The notes: generated by a model not told the origin, from the sequence alone. A stretch of 64,000 nt of DNA from Pararge aegeria (GCF_905163445.1 NC_053197.1:11098001-11162000); one strand, 5' to 3'. Shown: positions 1-12,648, counted from the stretch's first letter. Numbers and translations: made by a program.

Positions 1-151
1 CAAAAAAAGAGTGTAATGTTTTCCGGGGTCATATTATATGTGTATATGTACCTATGTATTTAAGTTTCATTATCCAACAATAACTTGTAAATGTAAATGA
101 TAAGTATTTATGTATATCTATATTTATTTATATATATAAAAGAGAAAGTGT

Positions 152-300
152 GTGGGTATGTTCCGTGTAGGCTCCGAAACGGCTGGACCGATTTCAATGA
201 AACTTTCAGGGAATATCCGGATTGACCTGGCGAGTAATCTTGTAAAGTGTGGTGACGATCGGAGCACTCCTATTTTTGAACTGTCAAAATGTCAAATACA
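152..300 (+). repeat. Fragment of a dispersed lepidopteran repeat
   Basis: The stretch around a phrase meaning 'accession to a glance': it carries the motif GGACCGATTTCAATGAAACT, which recurs in altered form near 46940, 13930 and 54360 in this window. This is the conserved core of a common non-autonomous repeat of moths and butterflies. A reading frame of 85 codons crosses it (152-409) but shows no protein family and I take it as a chance frame. Confidence 0.5.
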
Positions 301-489
301 GCTTTTATTTACTACGATGATATTCTATTGTTGGGTGTACATGGGTGTATATAATGACCTTCACCCGCTCGAGAAGAGAATAGAAGAGAATGAATACGGA
401 GAGAAATAAATGATTTAATATATTATGAGACTTAAATAAAAAATTTAATGATGTAAGTTTATTGTTTAAATAAAATAAACGCTAGTTAT

Positions 490-597
490 TTATAAAAATA
501 TTTATCACTAATCTTAGTACCCATAACAGATGCTACGCTTACTTTAAGCCAGACGGCGATATGTGTATAGTCGTATATTTATTATTTATTATTATAG
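490..597 (+). repeat. 3' half of tRNA-headed SINE (family 1)
   Basis: Only the body of the SINE is present: the block reading TTAGTACCCATAACA, then GCTACGCTTACTTT, then the TATTTATTATT tail. The same block ends the full copies at 18093 and 56049. The tRNA-like head is missing, as expected for a 5'-truncated insertion. Confidence 0.7.
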
Positions 598-772
598 AAA
601 GAAAGAAAGAAATGTATATATGTATCCTAAGAATACTTACATCAATCATCTCGAGTAACACAGGTGGTAATTTTATATAAAAAAGTCAATATAATGTATT
701 TTTTTTAACATGCAGATTATGAGCATACTCTTCCCTTGGCAGAGACCTTTAGTCCAACAGGTCATCATCAAT

Positions 773-776
<4 letters not shown>

Positions 777-811
<35 letters not shown>
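777..811. repeat. (TA)n microsatellite
   Basis: An uninterrupted alternation of T and A for about 35 bases. Simple repeat. Confidence 0.9.
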
Positions 812-817
<6 letters not shown>

Positions 818-2716
818 CAACACCCGAAATTTAGATTTTATATTTTAACACTTATTTCTCTATCTTGTGAGAGATGAAAGCGGAGCCGGATGCTTCTAAG
901 CAACCTTGTCATGTCATAAAGAAATTCATCAATTGTATAGTAATACCTCGCTGTAATAAAATATGTGTTTTAACATATTCTTTAAATTTATTGGTAGGTC
1001 CAAAATAACCTTAGGAATCATATTTTAAAAGCATATACTCAATCCCACAAATGACTTCTGTACCTTTCGCAGACGATATGCAGATGACATTAATTTATGA
1101 CCACATCTTGTAAGTCGACTGTTTATGTACAAATAATATAACAGTTATAGAGCTATTTATGAGGACCTTTTAGCCAAATATCGTCTAGTAGTGAGTTATA
1201 GTAGAGTCAAAGGTCCTATGAATTGTAAATTATAGGGACATTGACCAGGTAATAGCGCATCAATCACTCCATTAGCCGATATGGAATCCAGTAGGTAAAA
1301 ATTATTATAATTATATGATTCGAATATATTCTTTAGGTAGTTATATCTGTCTCACTGTTACATTGTAGTATTATCAGGACCTATTAAGATTAAAATACCA
1401 ACACGTACATAGGTATGTGTATATATATATAGTGATAGTGATAAGCGAAGAATTACCGAAATATAAATAGGTTCCATTTCAAGACTCGCGTCATTTACTC
1501 GCGTTAATACCAGATCAAAATATTTTAAACCATTTGCCCAAAGTGTCTACAAGAACAATACTTCCTTTTAAAATCCCATTGTTCGCATGTGCCGCCTTTA
1601 TAATGATTTAGTATCAAGTAATCATAACATTGACATATTTAACAAAAGGATAAATATTTTTAAAAATCTTTATTAAGCACTATTCCATATAATCTTTAGG
1701 GAAATAATATATATATATATAATTTTTTAAGTGTTTCTTTTTTGTTTCAACTTTAATTTTATCTTTACTTTCTGTTTAATTTAATTCCAAGTTGTGTACC
1801 TACACATACTTTGGGTTGTAGCTTAGAACAAAACTTGTTATTACTTATATTTAGATCTACTTTTAGTTATTACCTGTTTTGTGTACCTAATAAATAAACA
1901 AAGACTGAGTAGTCTATTGTCGAGATATGAAAACATAAAAAAAAATTAAATGCACTTATTGCATAATAAAATCGTCTGTGTTTTCATAATAGATTTGCAT
2001 AGGCTAATAACTATATCATACATATTATATAAAGTTTTCGTGCAAATATAATGTATGGTATTAGATAAATAGGTAGGTGTTTGAAATAGGTAAAGTTTGC
2101 TAAGTTATTGTCACACCAAAGTAAACTGACACAAAGACACTGAAATTGCGTGGCTAGCAACTTTGTGTAGGTGGCAGGTACCTACCTAGGTCGGGCATAA
2201 TTTAAGGCTTTTAGGTAATTAATTCTATTTCAGTTCATGGGCAAAGCCCTGAACTTACCGAGACCGTATTCGTAAATAGAACCTAATGATGAAGCAAACT
2301 TTTTAACTGACATGATTTTTGTCGGATTTTCCTTTGCCTAAAGTTGATCCTGGGCACAGACGTTGGCGCCGGGAACCGTTTCCGCGAGATTTAAGAAAAA
2401 AACATTTATACCATGCACTGTTATCCAATAAACAGATACTGATGAGATTTGGCACCGAACTAGTAGTTTGTAATTTGCAGCAGCTCTAGGATTTTAGCCC
2501 GGTAAAATAATAGTTTCGTCAATTTAGGGTATCGGATTGATATCGCTAATGTGGCTTTTCTTCGTCACGGGAACATATAACTTACAAGAAATAATTTAGG
2601 TGGCAGTGTGAGTGGTTTTCATAAGACCTTAGACCATAATACCTCGCAACGCGGCTAATCGTATGGTACCTAGTATAAGAAATACCCAAAAACGCCATAA
2701 AGACGGATCGGACGGA

Positions 2717-2764
2717 CATCGTATCATATTATGTGGCCATATGGTCACATAATATGATACGATG
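2717..2764. repeat. 48-base near-perfect palindrome
   Basis: Two 19-base arms beginning CATCGTATCATATTATGTG face each other around the centre CCAT/ATGG. The inner bases are palindromic too apart from one mismatched pair. No protein is encoded. It could be the remnant of a small fold-back element or a template-switch product. Confidence 0.85.
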
Positions 2765-3984
2765 CAGACCTTAAGTTCGCGTCCAAGATACATCTACTAT
2801 CATTTTTTTTTCCAGGCTAAAAAGTATTTTTTACTTTTAAATTCGATGTACCACCGAAGCGTATTTTATCGTTTTTTTGAAGCATTAATTTTTAGAACTA
2901 AAAACTTAACAAAACTTTTTTTTAAATATTGTTTTTCATTTTATTTATTTTTTCTTTTCTTGTGTGTTTTTTGTATTGTTTCTAAGTTAGTGCAATAAAT
3001 TCTTCTAAATTAATTAATAAATAAATAATAAAACATATCGTTTGATATTTATATAAGAACTACTTGCACTTTAAACAAGACTGCGACCAGATAATTCTAA
3101 ATTATTGCCGGTTTAAGCTAATCACCGAGTGATGTATAGGGTCAATAGAAATTTTCAACCCTATTTTGGGTGTTGGATGATAATTATGCCGTGGCACAGC
3201 GGGGCGCTATGACACCTGCATGCTTTTGTTCCAGCAATTTTAACTAGTTAGCTACAAAAAACTGCATCTGTGAATTCTATATAAATTTAAAAAAAGAATA
3301 TTAAAATTTAAAGCAATCCAAATATTCATTCAGTAATGTCTACTTATATACCTAGTTTTTTTTTTAACTATCCCAATATTTAATAAATAATTAAGATAAA
3401 CGTACTTTTACTTTTACTTAGAACTTTGTGACACATTATTTTTAATGGCTTGAATTCTTCAAATTTCATTAAGCAGCATTCACCCTTTAGCATCCGAGCC
3501 CGAGAGAGCATACTTATTTGTACCTGGACATCAAAACAAGCATGAGAAATTGTATGAATAGCGTCTACCTAGCTTTTGGAAATTATACGAATACATGTTA
3601 GTAACCTAAAGGTCAAAGATAAGCCCGATGGACTAAGAATTCGACGTTCTTTGATTAGATTTCTTGCTCCCAAAGACGAATTGGTCTTTTCGGCATTATT
3701 CATTTAGTAAGATTTTATATGAATGTGCAACTGAAGCTTTTCATTTATTTTTCATTGTGGACAAGGCGGAGGGTAAACTTTTTCATATAAATTTTTCATT
3801 AGCAAATCTACAGACAAGTTGGACATCGGGATCCCGAATTGGCCCAAAACTTGAGTTGCAGGAATTGTTAGGAAATCCATAACGCCATCCAACCTTTGTC
3901 TCGGAGGGCATTGTATTTCCCTGGTTTTACCGCTAATGTTAGATAATAATTGTTACTGTACTAATCAATAAATATTTAATATAT

Positions 3985-4165
3985 ATCACGTGTAATGGGT
4001 ACTAAGATGACTGATAAATAATATACATAAATATTTATAATATACAAACAAACAGTCATGTTCATCAAACAAACATTTTCCAGTTGTGGGAATCAAACCC
4101 ACAGCCTTAGCACAGCCCAGCACTCAGAAAGCAGGGTCACTGCCCACTGCGCCAATCGGCCGTCA
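3985..4165 (-). repeat. tRNA-headed SINE (family 1), reverse copy
   Basis: Read on the minus strand it starts with the head GGCCGATTGGCGCAGTGGGC, has the box-B-like segment GGTTTGATTCC, then AATGTTTG and the AT-rich body. The head resembles a tRNA with pol III boxes A and B but the arms do not pair as a tRNA, so it is a SINE. Confidence 0.85.
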
Positions 4166-4169
4166 TTCT

Positions 4170-5410
4170 GAAATAATAATAACATGAGAATATTTACCCT
4201 TAAAATCTTACAACTATCCACTGCTGTGCGACATTTATAGGCCGAAAAGGCCTATGATAGGTAATGAAGTAACACACACACAAATGTTGGTATGAAAACG
4301 AATATTATGGAATGACATATCTTGTAATGTTAATGTTTTTTCTTTTCTACCACCCTTTACAAAATAATATTTTGGTATTCACAGTTCACACCGCATTTTG
4401 TCGCAACCGTAGATTAAACTTTAATTTGAGTTCGTCGGCACGTGCCTCACACCGCATTCGCGTGTCACCCTTCGTCGCGTAATCAGACGCTTTCAACTAT
4501 TTACAACATGACAAATTATAACCGGACAATATAGAAAAATATCATTTCGTCAGACCCCTTAACAATGGAGACATTACAATATAAAAAACAATAACTGGTT
4601 AATGTTCTGGATGTTTTTGAGAATTTACATAAGTCTGTACAAGGGCGATCGAGCTTCGACCAGCACTTTTGTAAAATCGTGTTTTTTGGAATAACTGATA
4701 TAAATTTTAAAAGTGAAAAAACCTTAACTTAATATTAAGTTTAATTCTTGACTTTTTTTAATTTCTTGAAAATTACTACTTTCAATAACAATGACAGTAG
4801 GTACCTCAGCGATTTACAAGATAGGCGTTAACGCTATAAAAATGTCTTCAAGATATATTTTCGCGGAAATTCGCGAATTTATTCAAAAAATAGGTAAGTA
4901 CACGTAATATTCTTATACTTTTCTTGGAAATATCCATACTATTATTGTAAATGCAAGAATGAGTGTTTTTATTTATTTGTTACCTCTACCACGATCTCGA
5001 TAAAATTTTGACATAAAGGATGCTTAACATCCCGGGAAAACTTATGATTCCTGCGGTATTTAAAAAACCGAAACAAAATGCGGATGAATATTTATTTCTA
5101 GATTATATAGAAGATAAGGGTATACGTACATTCGTTTTCATACAACAATTATTGCCAGAGCACAAGTATTAGAACAAGGGTACCTAGGTACTTATATCTT
5201 TAATAACTGTTACTACCGGTCATACGTTAACATTCTGTTATTTTCCTATACAAACAAATAAAATGTGTTTACGTATCGCTATATAAACAGTCGCTCTGAA
5301 CTCTTGAAGGTCGTGGGTTATATTACCTATTCGGAATGCTGCGTTATTGACATTGCGTGAAACAAAGCGTCACATTCAATACTTCCACTTTATAACTATT
5401 TCTCCTGCAG
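4170..5410. other. Upstream of the Flattop-like gene; first exon not found
   Basis: No convincing exon found. A short open stretch at 4791-4893 begins with ATG (second in-frame ATG at 4842) and ends at a good donor (ATAG/GTAAGT), but its phase is 1 whereas the next exon at 5411 needs phase 0, so it does not join. Around 4930-5100 lies a decayed copy of the dispersed repeat also seen at 10870 and 46900. Confidence 0.4.
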
Positions 5411-8400
5411 TTTAATAAAGAATCGACGCCGAAGCGCCTTGGGAACTGGCAGGTCCCACGTTGGGCGCCAACCCGAGCAAGGCCACTAGAGATGCGTCCG
5501 AACCCAAAACCGATTTGCGATATCAATGGGCATTTCCTACCCGGGGCGCCAAGAGGATCGTCGAAATGTTTCGGACACTACACTGGTACATGGGAATTAC
5601 CTAGGAAGATCACCAGAAAAGTTGGTAAGCCTAGTACATTTGGGTTGCCTGGCAGAGATCGCTTTTTAGCGATAAGACCGCCCATTGTACCTGTGTTTTA
5701 TTTTGTTGTTTTTGTTTATAATTTAATTTCTGTTAGGTGTACAATAAAGTGTATTTTCATTACATTTTCATTTCATTTCATTTACATTATTAAATGCGAA
5801 ATTAATATTAGGATATTTATTGTATGATGTATCCATGTATTAAAATAAATAATCATTTTACTAAATGGTAATTAACATCCCGAAAAGAATCAACGGGTTA
5901 AGAAGACAGTTGAGCTTTCAATCAAAATGCCAGATTTATTGTCAGTCTTCAAAAATTTTTGTATGGGAAAAAAAACTATTCCATTCATTAGTAAACTATG
6001 TTCGTTATTTCTCTGGTATGAATCAAGCAAATGTTCCTTTTACCGTTAACGTTCGGACACTTTTTCCTTAAGAAATTGGTATGTTATGGTATCTTATAGA
6101 TCGAAAGGTTTATTGCACAACAGTTGTTAATTTAACAATATTGTGGCTTGGATCCTTTATCATATATTTTAAGGAAACTTTCACAGGTAAGGTAGAGTTA
6201 TACCAAGACTAGGCTGTTTTTATCTCGACAAAGACTGAAACGATTTCTAGGGTAGGTACGTTTTCCACGAAAGAGGAATTTCTTTTAATCTTATTTTTCA
6301 GTTTTCAAACAGTAATTTGCAATGTGTAAAATCTGTTCCGTTTAAAGAGAGAATTCACGAATGCTAAAAATACTTTGATGAGTAGATATATGATACGAGT
6401 TAAGTAGATATATGAGATAAAATTTCACATTGCTGCATTTCACAACTTCCGTAAGTCGTAAAAGATCGGTCTTATATTTTAACACATGCGATAAGGTACA
6501 TTCATATTACGTGTTAGAAAGTAATTTACTTGTTGGCGAAGGTTCGTCTAAAACATGTACCGTGTATAGAAGATATAAGGTATAGAATTGCCTACCCTAT
6601 TGATATTTACTTCACACGCAGATCGTAAACTAATGATGTATTACAACGTCAAATCCGTGAATATTTATTGGCATGTATAATGTACTTTTCTTAGCTGAGG
6701 AGTTGGCGAAAGAACCGCCGGACGGGAGGTTTCCAGATTGGTTGAACCTGCGTGTTCAAAGGCCAAAGGCGATCGCAGGACGCTTGCGCGCGGGGAAACG
6801 CGGCAAAGCGAAGCCCGAGGACAAAAAGCCGGCAGAAGATCAGACTTTCAACGTGAGTTGACAACATTGAACGCTTTATTCAATTGGAAAATATTTGCGC
6901 GCGTTTTTGTTGTACCTGTCTTATTCTGACGTTATTGAAATCCGTGCACGTTTCGATTTTGAATCGTTTGAAAACTTTCGTTTCAAATCCAATGAGCTAT
7001 TTTAAATGATCGTGAGTTTGAGTGGAACTTATTACAGATTTTCGCGTGGTTTTTTAAATAACAATGATAGGTAAGTATCGACCTACCTACTTACCTATTT
7101 AGACTCGAATACGGGCGAATCAAACAACAGGTATTTAGAGAATTACCTTGACCCAGGAACTTCAATTGGGATTTCAAGAGAAATTTGCAGTCGTACCTAC
7201 TTAGTAAGTAGGTTGTGAAAATTAAGGATTAATTAAATATACTAAAAGTTTCTATGTTTTTCGGTACCTTTTCGTATCGAAGATGTTATCTCATATCTGA
7301 GCCCTCGACAGCGACCTCATTGGAGGGTAGGTAACTCAGAGGTCGTGCAGTCCACCATGCAGTCTGAGTTTGAAAAATATTTAAAAAAAAAATGGTCCAT
7401 GATGTATCCAGGAATGGAAAGCCGAATCCTTACCCACTAGGCTATCACGGCTTCTCTCAACCTTACCTCTTTAGCATACAGTTATTATGTAGGTAGGTAG
7501 GTACGTAGGTACGTGTACAACAGACTTAAACGCCTTATGATAAGAAATCGTTTTGTCATGATCAATTAACAACTTTGTAGCGGTTTTTTAAGTTAGATAC
7601 CTAAATATGTAGGTATTTTTAAGTGTTGTTTAAGTACGGATCTTAAGGTCCTGAGTTCGAATCCTGGCCCCAACGTTATCCACTATAGGTTAATACGTGT
7701 AATTTGGGGTATACCTGTAATTTGGGGCATACAAAATGTACCTAAAGGTTAATCCTGGAGGCTTCGTCACCTGAGCAAGGATCGCTGGAGAGTTTTGAAA
7801 ATTACTTTTATACCTATGCACGTTTGTAGTAGTTAAACCGATTTTGTACACCTAGAGATAACTAGCATCTTGTCATAGGATAATTTCAACGAAAAAAAAA
7901 AACGCGGGCAACAGATAGTTAAGTATACTTTATTTTTTAAAAGTAGGTGTCAGTAGTTAGGTGTTGTAAAACGTCTTGTTCTAAGTTTCACAATGTAGCT
8001 CAGATAGACACGTCATAACTTCAAATTATTCTTGCCTCTCTTCGATCTAATTCTCGCTAACCTAAAATAAATCGCAAAGTTTCTAGGCTGAACTTCCAAC
8101 TTGTCATTTTTGTGTCGATGACAAGTTTGCAATATGCACACGGTCTTTTTGTGACTAAGGATGTGTATGATATGAACCATTTGTTATCATAGCCTAGCTT
8201 AGTTTAATACTGATGTTATCACGTACAACGAAGCTATGTTTTTTTAGAGAGATGGTTGTTCAGGATGGGAGCAGCGGATGTAAGCTAAGTTTGTAAGCAC
8301 ATCTTGCTACAGCTCTACTACTCCTTTTCCGCTACAACTGTTATGACCGTTTTCACTAAACCTAGGAAACGAAAAAAACGTTTCACCAACTATTAGATGA

Positions 8401-8902
8401 TTACTAACGACGTTAGGCGCTATCTAAAGTTACAACACCGATTGGGTGGTGTTTAGTGTGGTTTATTTATTTACTTAAATATCTTTATTGCGTAGTAGGT
8501 ATATACTCGTAGTATAGACACTTGACATATGCAAAGATTATAAATTCGGAATTATTTTAATAACCTTAAATCTATGAAACATACGATAGTATAAAAACAA
8601 AATATCACACTGTGTGGCAAGAATCATAGATTGCCTAGTGAAGATCGATTGGTGAGGTAAAATGTACGCTTAGAAATCTTCGATTTAGCGTTACTTAGTT
8701 CGTCATTGCCTTGTTCGTCGTTGCTCACTGCTTAGCCGTCTATCATATCTCTGGTCGTAAAGCTATCTAACTCGGGTTAACTTTAAAGTTATTTTAAGAC
8801 CAGTTTTAAATTTACTTACTTATTTTTATTTATTTCCAGCCATATCTATGTCCGTTGCACAAACATAGACCGAAGAAAAAGTTTACAGTGAACATTAATT
8901 AA
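5411..8902 (+). CDS. Flattop/CFAP126-like ciliary microtubule protein, 5' incomplete
   Basis: Three exons join in frame: 5411-5624, 6695-6852 and probably 8840-8902 (stop TAA). They encode 144 residues plus a missing first exon. Flattop (CFAP126) is a small protein of motile-cilium axonemes and basal bodies. The match is to its conserved core: TPKRLGNWQVP, then a segment reading ICDINGHFLPGAPRGSS and GTWELPRKI, which correspond in order to the family's P..L.NW, ND.GHLLP..PRS and GTW.MP.K. The next exon begins with GCT formed across the junction and reads EELAKEPPDGRFPDWLN. Acceptors are CTCCTGCAG (5410), TTTCTTAG (6694) and TTATTTCCAG (8839); donors GTAAGC and GTGAGT. The last exon reads PYLCPLHKHRPKKKFT and then stops. 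The last junction is the weakest part: exon 2 ends in phase 0 and could also join 8968. No initiating ATG was found. Confidence 0.65.
5640..5790 (+). mobile_element. LINE 3' tail (Jockey/CR1-like), intron of Flattop-like gene
   Basis: Contains TTGCCTGGCAGAGATCGCTT, TTTAGCGATAAGACCGCC and ends in TTTCATTTCATTTCATTT. The same tail occurs at about 17000-17135 and, reversed, at 57421-57600. The AGCGAT inverted motif can form a small stem near the 3' end. Only the last part of the element is present. Confidence 0.75.
6853..8839. other. Intron with decayed repeats
   Basis: About 2 kb between Flattop-like exons. It holds tRNA-like repeat scraps near 7290-7460 and 7640-7680 and, at 8341-8450, a relative of the terminal-inverted-repeat element described at 47792 (shared block CCGTTTTCACTAAACCTAGG). 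No exon seen. Confidence 0.5.
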
Positions 8903-8967
8903 ATAGAAAAACAATTACATTTTGCTAAAATTATGTTTAAATTCTTACATGTCTGTACATTAAAAAG

Positions 8968-10587
8968 GATGAGGATCAGGTAGGTAACAAGGAAACACGA
9001 GACAAAGATGAACCAGACGAAGTTCAGGATAACAATAACGAAGACGACCCTTTGGCACTGAACTCAGAAAAAGAACCAGTGGACAGTGACGGCCACGGCC
9101 CTTATATACCTGGATCAAAAACTGATCCTGAAAAGAGACACGAAAACTACGACCTTTTAGTGAAAGATGCCGTAGACCAACTACACGGACCACAAGAAAA
9201 TAAAACCGATAAGTTTTGGCGAAAAGTAGCCGATAAAGCCCAAAAAGACAATGAGATTATGAAATATGCTAAAAAAAGTGAAACACCCAAGCTACCGTAC
9301 GTCAACGTATCGCAAAATTTCAACTTTGCAAAAAAAATGCATGCTGGTAATCTAGAACACGAACCTTTGCCTGATACATTAGGGTATCGCAATTTGACTA
9401 AAGTAGGCGAACATAGAGAGTCCGACATTGTCGTGAAACCATACGCTATTGGGTGGAAAGGTTTTGGAGCGTCAGGACCCACCTGTTGTACTAAAATGCG
9501 CGTTCATAGACCTAAAACATGTGACCCGAAAAAAACAGAAGGTGAAGAAGATAAACGCAAACAGCGTCCTGCAACATCAGATCTAGGAGGCCAGTATAAA
9601 AAGCCACTTTCATTAATGGATTTAGCAATTTGCTGGGATTTCAAAGCGGACAATCCAAAGAATGAAGCCAGACCTCCGAAACATATAGACGGATCTAACG
9701 GATCATTAGCACCTGCTGTATTTACAATGGTACACACACCGAAAGAAGACGTACACGAAACAGTTGTAGGGCATGCATTTCCAATTTTTACCCAGAATCG
9801 GCAAGGAGATGACGCGGGAAAACACAGCGTCCCATATTTTGAAAAAGATATAACTAAGGAAAAAAGGAAAGACTCTTGTGATGTTCAGCACTGCCCACAA
9901 CATAACGAAATAAACAAGTCCAGTAAATCCCGATCATCAAGTAGAAAGAGTTCTGCTCAGTCAAATAAAAGTATTTGCGATGGCATCAATGGTTGCGGGA
10001 CTACCTCAGACGTAAGCCGAAATGGTAGTCACGAATCGAGACCTCAAATGAAACATATTAAAGAAGCTTGGAATTCGGAGAGTAGAAATAAGAATTCAAA
10101 ATATGACATTAATCGTAACCGTCACAGCTTAGAATCGTACGAAAAGACTCCACTGGCCCAAGGGAAGTTGCACCAGAGTTCGCCAAACGAATCTGATGTC
10201 TCTAGACATACTGTCAAAGACTCACTGAAAAATAGTGATACTTCTAATAATACCAAACATAAGAACTGCTTATCCTGCAACGGTGTTAAAATGCCACAAG
10301 AAAAAAGGCAGAAAGACGACTATAAGTTTGCCTTTAAAGCTGGTAATCCGAATTCGGTTCAAAGCAACAGCTCGAACGACTCCAAGGACTTAAAAATACC
10401 GAAGATGCGTCATCCTTACACAAAAAAGTCTTATACTATTCCTACTTTAGCTCCACCTTTTAGTATTTGGCGCGATGCAAATGCGACTGGATACCCTGAA
10501 CACTGGAGATTAGCAAGCGTCTATCAGCACGCTTATAAACCGCTTGAGCAACGTCGTAAACCACTCATTGAAAGTGTTTATCAATAA
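8968..10587 (+). CDS. Unrecognised protein of about 540 residues, 5' end unresolved
   Basis: Open from 8941 (in-frame TAA at 8938) to TAA at 10585-10587, with no in-frame ATG before residue 98 of the 8968 frame. It must therefore begin in an upstream exon; a weak acceptor (TTAAAAAG) precedes 8968 in phase 0. The frame is clearly coding: 540 codons without a stop and varied composition. The protein is hydrophilic, with an acidic start (DEDQVGNKETRDKDEPDEVQ), a Lys/Ser/Asn-rich middle (SKSRSSSRKSSAQSNKS) and a compact C-terminus rich in Pro and aromatics (TIPTLAPPFSIW, YPEHWRLASVYQHAYKP). There is no signal peptide or membrane segment. The C-terminal style recalls small ciliary and sperm microtubule-associated proteins, but I cannot name the family. 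Because exon 6695-6852 ends in phase 0, this could be the end of the Flattop-like protein or a second gene. Confidence 0.7.
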   Translation, partial: DEDQVGNKETRDKDEPDEVQDNNNEDDPLALNSEKEPVDSDGHGPYIPGSKTDPEKRHENYDLLVKDAVDQLHGPQENKTDKFWRKVADKAQKDNEIMKYAKKSETPKLPYVNVSQNFNFAKKMHAGNLEHEPLPDTLGYRNLTKVGEHRESDIVVKPYAIGWKGFGASGPTCCTKMRVHRPKTCDPKKTEGEEDKRKQRPATSDLGGQYKKPLSLMDLAICWDFKADNPKNEARPPKHIDGSNGSLAPAVFTMVHTPKEDVHETVVGHAFPIFTQNRQGDDAGKHSVPYFEKDITKEKRKDSCDVQHCPQHNEINKSSKSRSSSRKSSAQSNKSICDGINGCGTTSDVSRNGSHESRPQMKHIKEAWNSESRNKNSKYDINRNRHSLESYEKTPLAQGKLHQSSPNESDVSRHTVKDSLKNSDTSNNTKHKNCLSCNGVKMPQEKRQKDDYKFAFKAGNPNSVQSNSSNDSKDLKIPKMRHPYTKKSYTIPTLAPPFSIWRDANATGYPEHWRLASVYQHAYKPLEQRRKPLIESVYQ

Positions 10588-12648
10588 AGTTGCCGGTTAC
10601 GTTTGCGGCGACAGAGAACTTGAAGAAAACGAAGATGAAACTTTTGGTCAGCGTACAAGGGCATATGGGCAGAGCAATTTATCTTTACTTACTTATTAGT
10701 ATTGTATACTTAGTATTTGTATACTTTATGCATTAGCTACCTATTTATTTATTTCTTTTATTACTTATGTACACCTAAAGCATGTGTCCACAAATACTAA
10801 TAAATAGGATATCCATAGGAAAGCTCATCTCTTTATGAGATTTCCTCCAGCCACCCTTAGATGTGAGTGAATCCTACTAATATTATAAATGCGAATGTTT
10901 GTATGGATGTATGTTACTCTTTCAGACAAAAACTACTGAATCAACTTAACTGAATTTTGGAATGGAGATAGATTATACCCTGGATAAAATGTACCGTTCC
11001 CACAGAATTAATATGAAGCCTCGAGCAACAGCTCGTTATTTTTTTTTTTTTTAATATAAATAGCGGGCAAACGAGCAAGTGGGTCACTTGATGATAAGTG
11101 ATCACCGCTGCCCATAAACATCTGCAGCACCAGAGGCTTTTAAGGAATTTGTTTATCCGCCTCTTGAATTACCCTAGATTGTATTTTTGAGGAAACACAT
11201 CAGATGGGAGATTGTTCCATAATTTGCAAGTGCGCGGTTCAAATGATCTGGTATTTCGAACAGTAGAAGAATACCAGGCATCCAGATGATGAGGGTGGAA
11301 TTTATTTCTACGGCGTGAGGTGCGGTCAGAGAACAGGGAAGGAGGTATCAACGCAAACAACTCTTCGGAACACTCTCCTTATGTTATAAAATGGTAAAGT
11401 TGTATTCGTAATGTATCTTGGGTATATATATATAAATGCTCTGCCCTGCTGTTTGTTTCACATTTTAAAGTAACTAACCCCTTCTAAAATTATAACTGCC
11501 TAAATACCTAAACCTTCCTGACTGCGTCAAAGTCTGACTACAAAATGCCCTGCTAACGGTTGTTGCATCATTTAAATATCTTGCTGTATTCTTGAATAGT
11601 TCGTAGTAAAAAGTGACTTGTTCTGAAGCGTGAAAGAATCCTGCCTGAGTAAGTTAGGTAGTTACGTGGTGCAGACTTTTAAGCTTTAAAGGCTGCGGTA
11701 AGATATGTTATTTGAGCAGCGAAAGTTTGGCATATGAAACATTTCTGCCATTGTAGTAAATTTTAAAAAAAGGTACTATATTTTTAAAATCCAATTGAAA
11801 GAATTGTCGGGGCTCAATAAGTCAATGTAAAATTATGCGAAATAAAATTTCTGGAACATGTTTATTTTATCATTTAAAACCAAACACCTGCGTTCTTATC
11901 TTCTCTACTGATTCACTATTTATCTAAGTCCATAAACATTCACAGACATGTAATATCGAGGAGTGAATGTAAAGGTATTACTAACCATCTTAAAAAAAGG
12001 AGGGGTTATTCCAAATGATAAGTGTTTAATTTAATTCGAGTTCAACTGAGCGAGAAGGTGATGAGATCATAACATCCATAAAGCCTTTCATTTATAGTGG
12101 TATTTGACGGACCAAGTCGATGTCTCACCGGATAGTAAGAGGAAATCATTTCCTTTGTTGCTATAAGGCAACAAAATATTTTTTACATATATACATATGC
12201 GTTATCCACTTTACACAAAGTAGGCCATCTGCTTTCTCCATCAATTTCTACTTTTAAAAAGAAAGCTTGCATCTGTATGCCGAAAAAAATTATAGGGCAA
12301 ATCAAAATAGGTTCAAATAAAACCATTCCAGCTTTGCATAATATACTTACCACAGAATTAAAAACATGCAGAACCCTCATTCAGCCATTATTGTATGCAG
12401 TGCATTGTGTCCAAAAACAGTGAAAACGCCCCGCGCACGTCTCACTTCACACCCGCGGAATATGGTTAACGTTTAGAACATTAGAGGTAAAATAATTAGT
12501 GTAAATTGCTAAATGGAATGAAGTGACTAACCGCCTGTTCGACAAACACTACTGTAATGGAGTGGCTTCAATATTAGCCGTGTACACGGATTCTGTATGG
12601 TCCTAATTCTGTGATACTTACATATTTATTTCATACATGTTTCTAGAG
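10588..12648. other. Intergenic between the 540-residue gene and SMG9
   Basis: Non-coding. Contains a Helitron-like fragment at about 10870-11000 (motif CTACTAATATTATAAATGCG), a LINE remnant at 11041-11400, and AT-rich unique sequence. The two genes are convergent here. Confidence 0.5.
11041..11400 (-). mobile_element. LINE ORF2 C-terminal remnant
   Basis: On the minus strand 11169-11360 is open and reads RNTRSFEPRTCKLWNNLPSD, a pattern (transcript ends, 'R..FF..A..LWN.LP') common at the C-terminus of non-LTR retrotransposon ORF2 proteins. A poly-T run at 11041-11052 is the poly-A tail in reverse. Truncated and dead. Confidence 0.65.

Larger units (their letters stand above)
603..3980. other. 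No gene recognised; AT-rich non-coding
   Basis: About 3.4 kb of AT-rich sequence with a (TA)n run at about 777-811, poly-T/A tracts and a palindrome at 2717-2764. Open frames at 2762-2998 and 3664-3882 are rich in Phe/Leu or lack any family resemblance and splice context. I see no convincing exon. Confidence 0.5.

Noticed and set aside
152..409. 85-codon open frame
   Set aside because: Lies on a dispersed repeat and matches no family; no splice or promoter context.
2762..2998. 78-codon open frame
   Set aside because: Low-complexity Phe/Leu run produced by T-rich DNA.
4791..4893. Possible first exon of the Flattop-like gene
   Set aside because: Good ATG and donor, but it ends in phase 1 while 5411 needs phase 0, and the peptide does not resemble the Flattop N-terminus.
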